The notes: generated from the sequence alone by a model not told the origin. Counted from the first letter of the stretch, positions 51,006-60,016 are shown. The stretch: DNA of 64,000 nucleotides from Acidobacteria bacterium 28-1 (GCA_002050365.1 MWYZ01000055.1:29618-93617); one strand, 5' to 3'. Numbers and translations are program-made.

Positions 51006-51515
51006 ATGACGACGAAAATAATTACGATGTTGATCACGGCGGCTCTGTGTTCGGCAATCGGGTGCAATTCGACGAAAGACGCTCAACCGGCGAACAGCGG
51101 AAACGCAAACAGAACGGCGAGCGTAGCCGGCGGAAACGATTCGCAGCGAGTCGTTTCGGTTTCCGACGGAAATAATTCGATTGAAGTCAAGCAAAACGAT
51201 TCCGACGCGAAAAATAAAGTGGAAATCAGCGGCGACAAAGGCGAAAAACTGAAGGTGGGAAATTCGCCGAACACTGATGACGATGATACGACGGAAGTTT
51301 CCGACGATTCAAAGGGAAGCGTGAAAACCACGACGCAAAACGGCAAGCGAACCACGATTATCACCGACAAAAAAGGCGATGTTGTCGAAACGAAAACCAC
51401 CGACAAATCGAAACGCACTGTTTTACGAGACGGCAAAGGCGATAAAATTACAATCGGTCCAGGCGGCGTAGTGCTTCGAGACCGGAAAGGAAACAAAATC
51501 GTCGTTCCTCAGTAA
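51006..51515 (+). CDS. Putative lipoprotein rich in Asp/Lys/Thr
   Basis: This 169-aa protein has a type II signal peptide ending in SAIGC (cysteine about residue 20). The mature part is highly charged and repetitive, with recurring KGDVVETKTT, DGKGDKITIG and DRKGNKIVV motifs that look like short beta-solenoid turns. GGGGATG lies 5-11 bases before the start. A terminator follows 20 bases after the stop. The function is unknown. Confidence 0.7.
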   Translation: MTTKIITMLITAALCSAIGCNSTKDAQPANSGNANRTASVAGGNDSQRVVSVSDGNNSIEVKQNDSDAKNKVEISGDKGEKLKVGNSPNTDDDDTTEVSDDSKGSVKTTTQNGKRTTIITDKKGDVVETKTTDKSKRTVLRDGKGDKITIGPGGVVLRDRKGNKIVVPQ

Positions 51516-51535
51516 AAATTAATTGTTAAATAAAA

Positions 51536-51573
51536 AAGCGGACGCTCTTGATAAATTCGAGTGTCCGCTTTTT
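51536..51573 (+). terminator. Rho-independent terminator
   Basis: A 12-bp stem (51536-51547 with 51559-51570, one mismatch) is preceded by an A-run and followed by TTT. It ends the lipoprotein transcript. Confidence 0.8.
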
Positions 51574-51678
51574 CACTTTAAATTGTCCGACGCTTTTAGT
51601 TCGCCACCATTTTTATTTCTAAATTCTTCACCAAAAATCCGAAAAGGTCGGCTTGTTCTTAGATAACCTTCAAGGAAA

Positions 51679-51763
51679 GCAAACTGTTTGAAGTTTCGTT
51701 TTTAAGCGGCTATTTTAGTTTTTTAAATAAAGCCGTTTAATGGTAGAACTTCAAACAGTTTGC
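51679..51763. repeat. Inverted repeat with 17-bp perfect arms
   Basis: Outer arms 51679-51695 and 51747-51763 are perfectly complementary; an inner TAAGCGGCT/AGCCGTTTA pair extends the fold. It lies 30 bases beyond the stop of the 1050-aa gene and may end transcription or be a small mobile repeat. Confidence 0.7.
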
Positions 51764-51792
51764 CATTTTTATTTCATCTATGAAAAGTTGCT

Positions 51793-54700
51793 TTAGTATC
51801 TATAAAGCGATGCCACCGGTATATCGCCTGCTGCTCCAAAGGCAACGCCGCGGAACTGCCGGTCGCTGCTGCGAAGCACAAACCAATTTCCTTCACTCGG
51901 ACGAAATACGGCAATGTCAGTGCGATTGTCGCCGTCATAATCGGCGGGTTGCGGGCGGTCGCTCGCCGTGCCGAAACTTTCGACTCGAAGGGAACTTGTT
52001 CTGCTCTGAAAGATATACCAAACTCCGCTGCGATAAACCGCTAAGTCCGATTTCCCGTCGCCGTCGTAATCGCCGATGACCGGAATGTCGCCGGCAATGC
52101 CGAATGGTTGAATGACGACGGAAGAATTTGAACTTCTCAAAATAATCCACGTTCCGTCGCGGTAAACGGCAAGGTCGGCGCGTCCGTCGCCGTCATAATC
52201 GGCTGGCACCGGACGGTCGGTGCTGATTCCGAATCGGAAAGCACTGAATTGGCTTTGAGTCGTCAAACCGCGCCGGATATACCAAGTTCCGTTTGACGGA
52301 CGATAAACGGCGATGTCCGTGCGCCCGTCGCCGTCGTAATCATTAGCAACCGGAATGTCACCGTTTGTTCCGAAAGCGAGGGCAAACGAGCGGTTTGTCG
52401 AACTGCGGAAAATATACCAGGTTCCGTTTGACGGACGGAAAACGGCAAAGTCCGTTTCGCCGTCGCCGTCGTAATCGCCCGGTGTCGGTATATCGGTGCC
52501 GGTGCCGAATTGCTGATTTCTTACTTCGCGCAGGTCATTGCTCAACACAAGCCAGGTTCCGATCGAAGGTCGAAAAACTGCAAAATCAGATCTGCCTTCG
52601 CCGTTGAAATCGGTTTTCGTCACGGCTTCCTGACACGAATTTGTTATTAAAGAGAAGTTGTTGCCGCCGCGATTTGCCGTTACCACCTCGTTCCGACCGT
52701 CATTGTTAAAGTCACCGACGGCAAGCTGTTCGGGAAAAATACCGGCAAGAAAATTAGCCGCCTGCGTAAAGTTTCCGTTTCCGGTGTTGGTTAAAATTGA
52801 AACGGAATTGGAGGCGCGGTTGGCAACAATTAAATCAAGCCGGCTGTCGCCGTTAAAATCTACTGCCATAATCGAGCGGGCGTCGTTTCCGACGGAATAA
52901 CTGGTCGGTTGACCGAATCTTCCGCCGCCGATTCCTAAAGCAACGCTTACCGCGCTGACGTTACTGAAATTGGTGGTATTCGTGACGGCAACATCTAGAA
53001 TCGAATCGCCGTTAAAATCGCCGCTCGTAATCGAAGTCGGGTTATTGACAGCGACGCTTTCCGATAATTGCGTAAAACTTCCTGCGCCGTTGCCGAGTAG
53101 TATAAAAATCGCTCCCGCGCCGCTTGATGCGTTTCCGGCGACCGCTAAATCGAGTCTGCCGTCGTTATTAAAATCGCCTGTCGTTACCAGCGGATTGCTC
53201 ACCGGCGCGGCGAAAGTCGTCGGCGCGGCGAAAGTTCCGCTTGCCGTGCCGAGCAAAATGGCAATCGAATTACTGTTTGAAGAACTGGCAATCAAATCGC
53301 GTCTGCCATCATTGTTGAAATCGCCGACGGCAAAAGCGCGGATGCTAAAGCTGAGGGTAAAAGAAGCTGAAGGCGGGAAAGAAAATAACCCTAAATTATT
53401 TCCGGTGTTCAAGAAAACGTATATCGTGTTGGCAGAGCCTGAACTGGAAGAAGTGATGGCGGCGATCAAATCGGGGCGCGAATCATTGTTCAAATCGGTG
53501 GTGATTAGAGCTTGAACACCGTTGCCCGCACCGACGTTTTGAGTGCCGCTTACGCCGCCCATTCCGTTTCCGAATGAAATTAAAATATTGGTTGTGCTGC
53601 CGCTGGCAGGTTGTAAAGCGGCTGTTGCCGTATCGAGATTGCCATCGCCGTTAAAGTCGGCGGCGACAATTACTCCCGCGCTGGCAGTTGTCGGAAAAGT
53701 ATTCGGTCCGAATCTGTCAAAACCATTATTCAACAATACGGAAACATCGTTTGAAGTGCTGTTGGTCGTCGCCAAATCGTTGCGCCCATCGCCGTTAAAA
53801 TCGGCGATAGCGACAAAAGTCGGCGATGTGCCGGTCGGAGAATAAACGGCGTTAGCCACGTTAAATGTTCCGCTGCCGTTGCCGGCTAAAATTGCCGTTG
53901 CGCTGATGGCGTCGCCAAAACTTCCGCTGCCGGCAATGACAATATCCACATTGCCGTCTCCGATTACCTGCCCGATGGCGATTGAACGCGGACGAAAATC
54001 GAAACTTGGGAAAGTCGTCTGAACCGAATTTGAAAAGCCTCCGCCGTTATTAAGAAGAGTGAAGAAAGTATTTGAATCTCCGCCGGCGACCACTAAATCC
54101 GGACGGTTATCGTTATTTAAATCGCCGACGGCGAGCGCAACTTGAAAAAATGAAGAGGAATTTGTCGTGACAACAAAATTAGTCGCTACTTGGAAGTTGC
54201 CCGCACCGTTGCCGGAAAGAATCGAACCCGTCGCGTTGGTATTGATAGTAACGACATCCTGCGTGCCGTCGCCGTTAAAATCGGCAACCGCGATTGCCCG
54301 CGGCTGTCCGCCGACGCTAAAATTTCCGGCGAGACTGAAGCTTCCAAAACTGTTATTGAGAAACACCGTTACCGTGCCGAAGTTATTACCCGTCGAATTG
54401 GATAACGCGATGTCAACCGCACCGTCAGAGTTAAAATCTCCCGTAGCAAGTCCCGTTACCGAACCCTGAAACGTAAAAGTATTTTGGGTCGAAAAAACTC
54501 CGTTTCCGTTATTGAAATAAATGACCAGCGAAGATGTTCCGCTGCTTCCGCTCGAACTTGTGCCGGCGACCGCTAAATCCAAAGTTCCGTCTTGATTAAA
54601 ATCGGCGAGGGTAGCAGCGCTCACCGCAAAATTAAAAGATATACTGTTAAAGGAAGTGAAACTACCGCGCCTGTCGTTAAGCAGCACGGTGGCGGTATTC

Positions 54701-54945
54701 GCTGAGCCGGAAGAGCTTCCGCTTAAAACGACCATATCCGGCGCACCGTCGTCGTCCAAATCTCCCGCGATAACTTGTCTGGGATTAAATCCGACCGGAA
54801 TCAGCGAACCGGTGTTTAATTTGTTCACCGTGCAAACCCCAATTGCGTAAGACGATGCCGATAAACTAAAAAGAATACCGAAACAAATTAGCATTTTAAA
54901 GAAATATGCTTTTTGAAAAGCACATTGACGCACAAAAATCTTCAT
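51793..54945 (-). CDS. Large secreted FG-GAP/VCBS repeat protein
   Basis: This 1050-aa exported protein has a signal peptide of about 35 residues (core MLICFGILFSLSASSYA). Residues of about 50-770 hold many VCBS/FG-GAP units with calcium-binding loops of the DFNNDGRRDL / DFNGDGTQDV kind and NTGNGNF turns, consistent with one or more integrin-like propellers. Residues of about 775-1050 are six units of the second type (VFRPSNGTWYI), the same as in the protein at 33621. It is likely a surface or extracellular scaffold. About 400 AT-rich bases precede it. Confidence 0.88.
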   Translation of the reverse strand: MKIFVRQCAFQKAYFFKMLICFGILFSLSASSYAIGVCTVNKLNTGSLIPVGFNPRQVIAGDLDDDGAPDMVVLSGSSSGSANTATVLLNDRRGSFTSFNSISFNFAVSAATLADFNQDGTLDLAVAGTSSSGSSGTSSLVIYFNNGNGVFSTQNTFTFQGSVTGLATGDFNSDGAVDIALSNSTGNNFGTVTVFLNNSFGSFSLAGNFSVGGQPRAIAVADFNGDGTQDVVTINTNATGSILSGNGAGNFQVATNFVVTTNSSSFFQVALAVGDLNNDNRPDLVVAGGDSNTFFTLLNNGGGFSNSVQTTFPSFDFRPRSIAIGQVIGDGNVDIVIAGSGSFGDAISATAILAGNGSGTFNVANAVYSPTGTSPTFVAIADFNGDGRNDLATTNSTSNDVSVLLNNGFDRFGPNTFPTTASAGVIVAADFNGDGNLDTATAALQPASGSTTNILISFGNGMGGVSGTQNVGAGNGVQALITTDLNNDSRPDLIAAITSSSSGSANTIYVFLNTGNNLGLFSFPPSASFTLSFSIRAFAVGDFNNDGRRDLIASSSNSNSIAILLGTASGTFAAPTTFAAPVSNPLVTTGDFNNDGRLDLAVAGNASSGAGAIFILLGNGAGSFTQLSESVAVNNPTSITSGDFNGDSILDVAVTNTTNFSNVSAVSVALGIGGGRFGQPTSYSVGNDARSIMAVDFNGDSRLDLIVANRASNSVSILTNTGNGNFTQAANFLAGIFPEQLAVGDFNNDGRNEVVTANRGGNNFSLITNSCQEAVTKTDFNGEGRSDFAVFRPSIGTWLVLSNDLREVRNQQFGTGTDIPTPGDYDGDGETDFAVFRPSNGTWYIFRSSTNRSFALAFGTNGDIPVANDYDGDGRTDIAVYRPSNGTWYIRRGLTTQSQFSAFRFGISTDRPVPADYDGDGRADLAVYRDGTWIILRSSNSSVVIQPFGIAGDIPVIGDYDGDGKSDLAVYRSGVWYIFQSRTSSLRVESFGTASDRPQPADYDGDNRTDIAVFRPSEGNWFVLRSSDRQFRGVAFGAAGDIPVASLYRY

Positions 54946-55342
54946 AAACTTATCCTCAGAGTTAAATGTGTTGACACAGTTTTCGCTCGCATCGTTAAAA
55001 TGTCAGACGTTAATTAAACAAAGTGAAATGCGTTGAGCAATCTGCCAAACTCGGTTTCATTTTTAATACAAAATTACTCACGGCTCATAGAGATAGCTTG
55101 CAGAATCACCAAAAGTTACTAAATTTATCGTGGATTGTGGAAAATAATGTGGATAAACAAAATTGAAATAAATTTGTTTTCCGTAACAAATAAGAATGAC
55201 AACTGAAAAACGTAATGTCAAATACGCGCTAAAATATCAGATATTACCTCTGATCTATCTTGGAAAAACAATCCAGCTCAATTTAGTTCGTTATTAAGCT
55301 AAACAAAATTGATGATTAGAAAAAATTATTTGCCTGTCAACA
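54946..55342. other. AT-rich intergenic region, no gene seen
   Basis: These 397 bases lie between the 1050-aa FG-GAP gene and the insertion sequence. No supported ORF or RNA was found. A single perfect DnaA-box sequence (reverse of TTATCCACA) is at 55148-55156, not enough to suggest an origin. The promoter of the FG-GAP gene must lie here but was not resolved. Confidence 0.6.
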
Positions 55343-56602
55343 TAGGGGTTATTCAAAGTAGGAGTTTTATCGGAAGCAATATCAAACGCAAGGCTTCATC
55401 TATCATTGCGCTGAAATGTCGGCCTGCTTTGGCGATATTTTCCCAACCTAATTTCCTCAAGATTCCAATGGTCAGATTATTCACCATTGCCAGAACCCGT
55501 CCGCCGCTCGGCGATGTTTGCCTTACTTTGTCTTCCTTAAAAGTTACATCCCGACGGTAATGCAAGCCGTTTTCGATGCTCCAATGATGTCTGGTCAAAG
55601 CTAACAATTGTTTTGCTCCAAACGCTTCTACCGGCAAGGATGTAATCCCGTAAATCATTTGTTCACTCTGTTTGCCTGTCTTTACCTCTTCACTTTGACG
55701 CACTATTCGGAACACTTGCGCCAGATATGGAAACTCTATTTTGCCCGCCAAGCGAAAACTGCTCAGGATTTCTCGCTCCTCAATTCGTCCGTGTCCTTTG
55801 TCCAAACTACTGGCTTTTCCCAGATATTTATCATCCATTTCAGCAAAATGATTCTTCGCTAATTGGTAAATACTTCCTTGATTAGCTCGCAGTTTCCATA
55901 AATACTCACCGCCTTTTTCGACTACTTTTTGCGATAACTCGGTTTGGGCAAAAATCGCATCGCCACTCACAATTTTGTTTCTCAATTCCGCTTCTGCCAA
56001 TAAGCGTTTCGCCGCACTAATCTCATTTTCGCCTGCTGCTAACGCGGTTTGCTCAACCACTGTATTGCTCCGACTTACCTGTAAAGCTACTAAATGCAAC
56101 TGCTTATCTGTTTCTTTAGCAATCGCTCGACAAACCACTTTGCCATCTAAATTAAGTAATTCCCGTTCGTCTGAACTAAAGCTGTGAAAATACTGACCAA
56201 CCAATTCATCAAACTCCGAGACGGCAATGTTTTCGGAAATTAACCGCTGCCAGGTGGAAAGCGACGGCATCCGTTTCCAATCTAAGCCAAGTTTCTCTTT
56301 CAGCAAAGAGCTTCGATTGAGAACCCAATCAGCAATCTCAGACGGCCTGTCTGGGAGGCATAACTTGCTTAAACTCAGCAAAATAAGCAACGGCTGAAAT
56401 TGATAACGAATCGCTTTGAGCTTTCTTTGGTCGGTCATCGCCTCGAAAATTGACGCGCCACTTTTAACCTTTTTCTCGGCTTCTAGGGTAGTATTCATTA
56501 AGACTTTCCTGTGGTTAAAATGTTTTCTCGCAATTACATCAAACCAGTTTGGGAAAGTCTTTTCAATTTTCAAATATCAATTCCTACTTTCAATAAGCCC
56601 TA
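55343..56602 (-). mobile_element. ISAs1-family insertion sequence
   Basis: A 1.26-kb element is bounded by 24-bp imperfect terminal inverted repeats (55343-55366 and 56579-56602, 21 of 24 matching), each starting TAGGG at the outside. It contains one transposase gene. No direct target duplication was recognised at the ends, so the insertion may be old or the exact tips may be a few bases inside. It lies about 100 bases from tRNA-Lys and near the integron. Confidence 0.88.
55353..56498 (-). CDS. ISAs1-family transposase
   Basis: This 381-aa DDE transposase is counted from the ATG at 56498, with AGGA ten bases upstream; a TTG at 56573 would add 25 residues. It has the IS4-superfamily layout: SIFEAMTDQRK at the N-terminus, the first acidic residue in LNLDGKVVCRA, the second in IVSGDAIFAQTELSQ, and the C-terminal HHWSIENGLHYRRDVTFKEDK with the catalytic Glu. 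The frame is full-length and the stop lies in the left inverted repeat. It is probably active or recently active. Confidence 0.93.
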   Translation of the reverse strand: MNTTLEAEKKVKSGASIFEAMTDQRKLKAIRYQFQPLLILLSLSKLCLPDRPSEIADWVLNRSSLLKEKLGLDWKRMPSLSTWQRLISENIAVSEFDELVGQYFHSFSSDERELLNLDGKVVCRAIAKETDKQLHLVALQVSRSNTVVEQTALAAGENEISAAKRLLAEAELRNKIVSGDAIFAQTELSQKVVEKGGEYLWKLRANQGSIYQLAKNHFAEMDDKYLGKASSLDKGHGRIEEREILSSFRLAGKIEFPYLAQVFRIVRQSEEVKTGKQSEQMIYGITSLPVEAFGAKQLLALTRHHWSIENGLHYRRDVTFKEDKVRQTSPSGGRVLAMVNNLTIGILRKLGWENIAKAGRHFSAMIDEALRLILLPIKLLL

Positions 56603-56706
56603 GGCTTGAGAAATAATCGAAGGAAACTTGCCAAGTGTAATTTCAATCTGTAAAATCGTAAATTCGATTGAAAGTCAGGCTTACTGCCGAACTTCTCCGA
56701 AAATGT

Positions 56707-56782
56707 GGTCCGATAGCTCAGTCGGTAGAGCAAATGGCTTTTAACCATTGGGTCGAAGGTTCGAGTCCTTCTCGGATCACCA
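56707..56782 (+). tRNA. tRNA-Lys (anticodon TTT)
   Basis: The 76-base sequence folds as a cloverleaf. The 7-bp acceptor stem begins GGTCCGA and pairs with TCGGATC, with one G-T pair. The D-arm, a 5-bp anticodon stem around loop CTTTTAA, and the T-arm with GGTTCGAGTCC are all present. A is the discriminator base and CCA is encoded at 56780-56782. The anticodon is TTT, for Lys. A terminator hairpin follows at 56800. Confidence 0.97.
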
Positions 56783-56799
56783 TTATTTATAATAGTTTA

Positions 56800-56824
56800 G
56801 GGCAAGTTTAATGCTTGCCCTTTT
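56800..56824 (+). terminator. Rho-independent terminator after tRNA-Lys
   Basis: A 7-bp perfect stem (56800-56806 with 56814-56820) and 7-base loop are followed by TTTT. The rest of the gap up to the integrase stop at 57068 shows no gene. Confidence 0.8.
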
Positions 56825-57067
56825 CTTGTTTGAGTGCCTATTGGGTGCCAAACAAAAATTAACATTTTGTCTCACCAGTCCATCTTGAGGTGTTTTTCGG
56901 ACAACTACATTGGTAATTAAAAGCCTAGATAGCTTCGATTTCTCTGCACAACTTCGTTTATTTATGTATTATCTGTTTCTCTTTAGAACTAAGTTCTAAC
57001 CAATTTCATTAAGTTTACTGTGTTTTACGCTGTCGGAAGGGAATAGTGCGCAAAAAATCAGGACTTG

Positions 57068-58015
57068 TTACAAATCAAGCGGGCTTTTTACATTTGTTCC
57101 TTTGTTCAAAACGTGCGTGTAAATCATTGTTGTCTTTATGTCTTTATGTCCGAGCAATTCTTGAACAGTTCGGATGTCGTAGTGATGTTCAAGAAGGTGT
57201 GTGGCGAAACTGTGTCGAAAAGAATGGCAGGAGCCGCGTTTTTGTATTTTGGTTTGCGTGAGGGCTTGTTTAACGGAACGCTGTATCGCATCATCGCTTA
57301 AATGGTGACGGCGCTTCTTTTTGCTGCGCGGGTCAAGAGAAATCTTTGCCGCCGGAAAAACATACTGCCAGCGCCATTCTTTAGCCGCATTTGGATATTT
57401 CCGTTCGAGCGCAAACGGTAGATGCACTTCGCCGAAGCCATTGCGTAAATCGTCCTCGTGAATTTTTCTGACGCGCTCTAAATGCACAGCCAAAACTTCT
57501 TTGACCGATTGCGGAAGCATTGTAATGCGTTCTTTTTCGCCCTTGCCTTCGCGGACAATTATTTGGTTTGTTTGAAAATCTATGTCTTTGACGCGAAGGC
57601 GCAAAGCTTCGGAAAGCCGCAAGCCCGAACCGTAAAGCAGATTTGCAACGATAAAGGGCGCACCACTTAGACGGGCGAGAATCTGGCGCACTTCTTCTTG
57701 AGTAAAAACGACCGGCAGATGTTTCGGCTTTTTAGCGCGAACAGCGTCTATATTTTTTAGTTCTACATCTAAAACGTTTCGATAAAGAAACAAGAGTGCG
57801 GCAAGAGCCTGATTTTGAGTAGAAGCGGCGACTGTTTCGATGACGGCGAGATGCGTCAGAAATTGTCGAACTTCTTCTTCGTGCATTTCCGAAGGGTGTC
57901 GCAGGTTGTGAAAATGTATATACTTTTTAATCCAAAATATGTATGCTTCTTCTGTCCGCAGACTGTAATGTTTCAGACGGATTGCGTGGCGAACTTGATC
58001 AAGTAATTTTGACAT
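57068..58015 (-). CDS. intI: Integron integrase IntI (tyrosine recombinase)
   Basis: This 315-aa protein is counted from the ATG at 58015 ([21 protein letters not shown]). A core-binding SAM-like domain spans about residues 1-95, then the catalytic domain. The active-site set is visible: Arg in [13 protein letters not shown], His-x-x-Arg in [13 protein letters not shown], His in [11 protein letters not shown] and Tyr in MIYTHVL. The insertion specific to integron integrases is present at about residues 190-220 ([20 protein letters not shown], then [13 protein letters not shown]), which separates it from XerC/D. It is divergent from the cassette array, the classical arrangement. A possible promoter is TTGCGG-17-TACAAT at 58025-58053 on the minus strand. 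Confidence 0.95.
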   Translation of the reverse strand: MSKLLDQVRHAIRLKHYSLRTEEAYIFWIKKYIHFHNLRHPSEMHEEEVRQFLTHLAVIETVAASTQNQALAALLFLYRNVLDVELKNIDAVRAKKPKHLPVVFTQEEVRQILARLSGAPFIVANLLYGSGLRLSEALRLRVKDIDFQTNQIIVREGKGEKERITMLPQSVKEVLAVHLERVRKIHEDDLRNGFGEVHLPFALERKYPNAAKEWRWQYVFPAAKISLDPRSKKKRRHHLSDDAIQRSVKQALTQTKIQKRGSCHSFRHSFATHLLEHHYDIRTVQELLGHKDIKTTMIYTHVLNKGTNVKSPLDL

Positions 58016-58062
58016 AATGCGGCAAATTGTACCTATTTCGGGTTTATGCCGCAACTTTGCGG

Positions 58063-58068
58063 TATAAT
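58063..58068 (+). promoter_or_regulatory. Candidate -10 box of the cassette promoter (Pc)
   Basis: A perfect TATAAT lies six bases before the putative attI crossover and reads into the cassettes. No good -35 (TTGACA-like) is found 16-18 bases upstream, so the call is tentative. Confidence 0.4.
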
Positions 58069-58073
58069 AACTA

Positions 58074-58080
58074 GTTGGGC
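58074..58080 (+). other. Putative attI recombination box (GTTGGGC)
   Basis: GTTGGGC fits the GTTRRRY crossover consensus. It lies between the integrase start and the first cassette, 58 bases from the intI ATG, where attI is expected. The same heptad ends the first attC site at 58294-58300. Confidence 0.7.
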
Positions 58081-58188
58081 GTTTTCTGATTTGGATTCAA
58101 ATGTGAAATTCTAAGATTGAAAACTAAGACGCTTCGCGCTAGATTAAACTTGCGTGAATGCAAACGGCTTGCCTTCGGATGACGACAC
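58081..58188 (+). other. First cassette: no recognisable ORF
   Basis: Between the attI box and the first attC lie only about 108 bases. No start codon in this stretch opens a frame that stays within the cassette and looks like a gene; the only longer frame (from 58158) runs through the attC site. It may be an empty cassette, carry a small RNA or act as a leader or promoter segment. Confidence 0.65.
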
Positions 58189-58300
58189 GCCCAACAAATC
58201 AATGGACGCGAGGCGAAACAGCGACCTTCTTAAAAACGTCGCTCGTTAAACCCGGAGTTGCGCGGCGGCGGTTTCGCCCGCGTCATCTCAGCCGTTGGGC
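58189..58300 (+). other. attC site 1
   Basis: 112 bp from GCCCAAC (58189-58195) to GTTGGGC (58294-58300), which are perfect complements. Inner arms of the GACGCG...GGCGAAAC and GTTTCGCC...CGCGTC type form the rest of the stem, with an extra unpaired G near the outer end. Relative to the other sites, T to C on one arm is matched by A to G on the other. Confidence 0.92.
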
Positions 58301-58318
58301 GGCTTCGCTTGAAATCGT

Positions 58319-58804
58319 ATGGCTTATGTTTTTAGTCTTTCAGCAGAATGTGGCAATTTACGTGAATCTGCCGAAAAATTTACAAATTACTTTCAAGACT
58401 TAACTTTGACTTTTGCGGATAATCTTGAAATTCGTTGTCGGTCAAACGTCTTTCACGACGGCGAAAATAATTGCTGGAGTTTGGTTAATCCAACAGGCAT
58501 TATTGTTAGCGGCGTTGATTGGAAACCGGAACTTTGTAAAACCGAACGCACCTCTGAGGCTGGCTTTCTTTTATATGAACATCTGAAATATGCACCGCCA
58601 TTTCGTTATGCTATCGTCGGTTGGGAAGTTGACGGCTTTCGAGAATCAAGCGAGTTTGACGTTAACGATTTACAAAATTTAGACGGGCTTGTTCTTTCGC
58701 AGGAGTTTTGCGAACGACTCGATTGTTTTTCGACCTTTGAACCGTTTGCGCCAAAATACTATTGGCGACCTTACCACGGCGAAAAGTGGCAACCTGTTGA
58801 TTAG
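58319..58804 (+). CDS. Cassette gene: cytosolic protein of unknown function
   Basis: This 161-aa protein has no signal peptide or membrane helix. The sequence (MAYVFSLSAECGNLRESAEKF, then NCWSLVNPTGIIVSGVDWKP and FRYAIVGWEVDGFRESSEFD) is acidic and rich in aromatic residues, suggesting a compact globular fold like small immunity or stress proteins; this is a guess. The ATG lies 24 bases after the cassette boundary and the stop 21 bases before the next attC, a typical tight cassette layout. No family is recognised. Confidence 0.75.
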   Translation: MAYVFSLSAECGNLRESAEKFTNYFQDLTLTFADNLEIRCRSNVFHDGENNCWSLVNPTGIIVSGVDWKPELCKTERTSEAGFLLYEHLKYAPPFRYAIVGWEVDGFRESSEFDVNDLQNLDGLVLSQEFCERLDCFSTFEPFAPKYYWRPYHGEKWQPVD

Positions 58805-58825
58805 GTTTGTGGTTGCTAAACCGCC

Positions 58826-58939
58826 GCCCAACAATTCAATGGACGTGAGGGCGAAACAGCGACTTTGTTTGTTGGCTTGTCCGTTTAACTCGAACGGGCT
58901 TTCTGGCGGTTTCGCCCCACGTCATCTCAACCGTTCGGT
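58826..58939 (+). other. attC site 2
   Basis: 114 bp from GCCCAAC (58826-58832) to GTTCGGT (58933-58939). The inner arms are the common type (GGACGTGAGGGCGAAAC with GTTTCGCCCCACGTC). The central loop differs from the other sites. Confidence 0.92.
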
Positions 58940-58955
58940 GCTATCGGATTAGAGT

Positions 58956-59894
58956 ATGAAGTTTCGTTTTGTTATTCTATTTTTTCTTTTTACATTCTGC
59001 GTGTTTGCCCGTCATAGCTACGCGCAAGAAAAACCGAAGCCAATGCCAATACAACAAACGCCACAACGCAGTCTACGTGATTTGGTGATGAAGCCTGTTG
59101 TCTATCGCGTCGCTGGAATGGATAAGGTTAGAGTTGTATCGAATTTGAAATACACCGACATTGACAATCCGAATTTGCTGATGGACGTTTACAGCCCGCC
59201 GAATCCAGCAAAAGGTGAAAAACTTCCAGCAGTTATTTTTATTCATGGTGCGGCGGGCGCGGAATACAAGCCGAAAGATTGGGGATTTTATATTTCGTGG
59301 GGATGACTTATCGGCGCGTCGGGCTTGGTCGCGGTTAATTTTACGCACCGCTTATGCGGACAAAAAACTTCACTCGAAGACTCGGCAGGTGATGTCGCGG
59401 CGGCAGTTAATTACATCCGCACGAACGCCGATTCGCTTAACATTGATAAAGACCGCATTTGTTTGGCGGCATATTCTGGCGGCGGCGTATTGCTCGCTCC
59501 GGCAATCCGCGACAAACCCGATTACGTTCGCTGTCTGGTTAGTTTCTATGCCTATATGGACATCTCGCAAAGCGGAAATTTCTTTGCCGCAAGTGAATCG
59601 GCGGAAACTCTGCGAAAATTCTCGCCGATAAATTATTTAGCGAATGGTTCGGACAAAATTGCGCCAAGGTTTATCGCCCGTGCTGGACTCGACCAGATTC
59701 CGACGATGAACGATTCGATTGATCGCTTTATCGGTGAAGCCCTCGCCAAAAATGTCGCGTTGAGTTTTGCTAATCACCCAAACGGCATTCACGCTTTTGA
59801 TAATCAAACGGACGATGAACGCTCGCGCGAAATTATTCAAAGCGCGATTGCTTTTATGAAATTGCATTTGGGTATGATGAAGATTGCGAAATGA
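58956..59894 (+). pseudogene. Cassette gene: exported alpha/beta hydrolase interrupted by in-frame TGA
   Basis: One frame of 312 codons is broken only by a TGA at 59304-59306. The first part has a signal peptide ending HSYAQ and the oxyanion-hole segment IFIHGAAG. The second continues at once with LIGASGLVAVNF and has the nucleophile elbow AAYSGGGV, an acid in AGLDQIPT and the catalytic His in NGIHAFDN. Both halves are otherwise well kept, so the stop is recent or is read through. CGA to TGA would explain it. The second half alone has only a GTG start (59325) without a ribosome-binding site. Substrate unknown; esterase/dienelactone hydrolase-like. Confidence 0.85.
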
Positions 59895-59904
59895 AAAACG
59901 CCGC

Positions 59905-60016
59905 ACCGAACAAGTCATTGGACGTGAGGGCGAAACAGCTATTCTTTAAAATCTTGCGCGGTTAATTCCACGTTGCGTGAATTCGGTTTCGCCCCACGTC
60001 AACTCCGCCGTTCGAC
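59905..60016 (+). other. attC site 3
   Basis: 112 bp from ACCGAAC (59905-59911) to GTTCGAC (60010-60016). The inner arms are identical in type to the other sites (GGACGTGAGGGCGAAAC and GTTTCGCCCCACGTC). Confidence 0.92.

Noticed and set aside
50688..51194. Minus-strand ORF of 168 codons spanning the gap before the lipoprotein gene
   Set aside because: Its sequence is rich in Arg/Phe/Ser without domain pattern and it overlaps the lipoprotein start and the ABC remnant on the other strand.
55148..55156. DnaA box in an AT-rich gap as a replication origin
   Set aside because: Only one perfect box is present and there is no dnaA, dnaN or box cluster nearby.
56707..58015. Tyrosine recombinase near a tRNA, suggesting an integrative element or prophage
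   Set aside because: The protein has the integron-integrase insertion and lies beside attC cassettes. No duplicated tRNA end and no phage or conjugation genes were seen.
58158..58403. Plus-strand ORF across attC1
   Set aside because: It reads through the recombination site, which would be separated on excision, and overlaps the start of the better-supported cassette gene at 58319.
59304..59306. TGA as selenocysteine or reassigned codon in the hydrolase cassette
   Set aside because: No selenocysteine-type context is seen (the position is in a loop before GASGL and not a redox motif), and other genes in the window use TGA as a normal stop.
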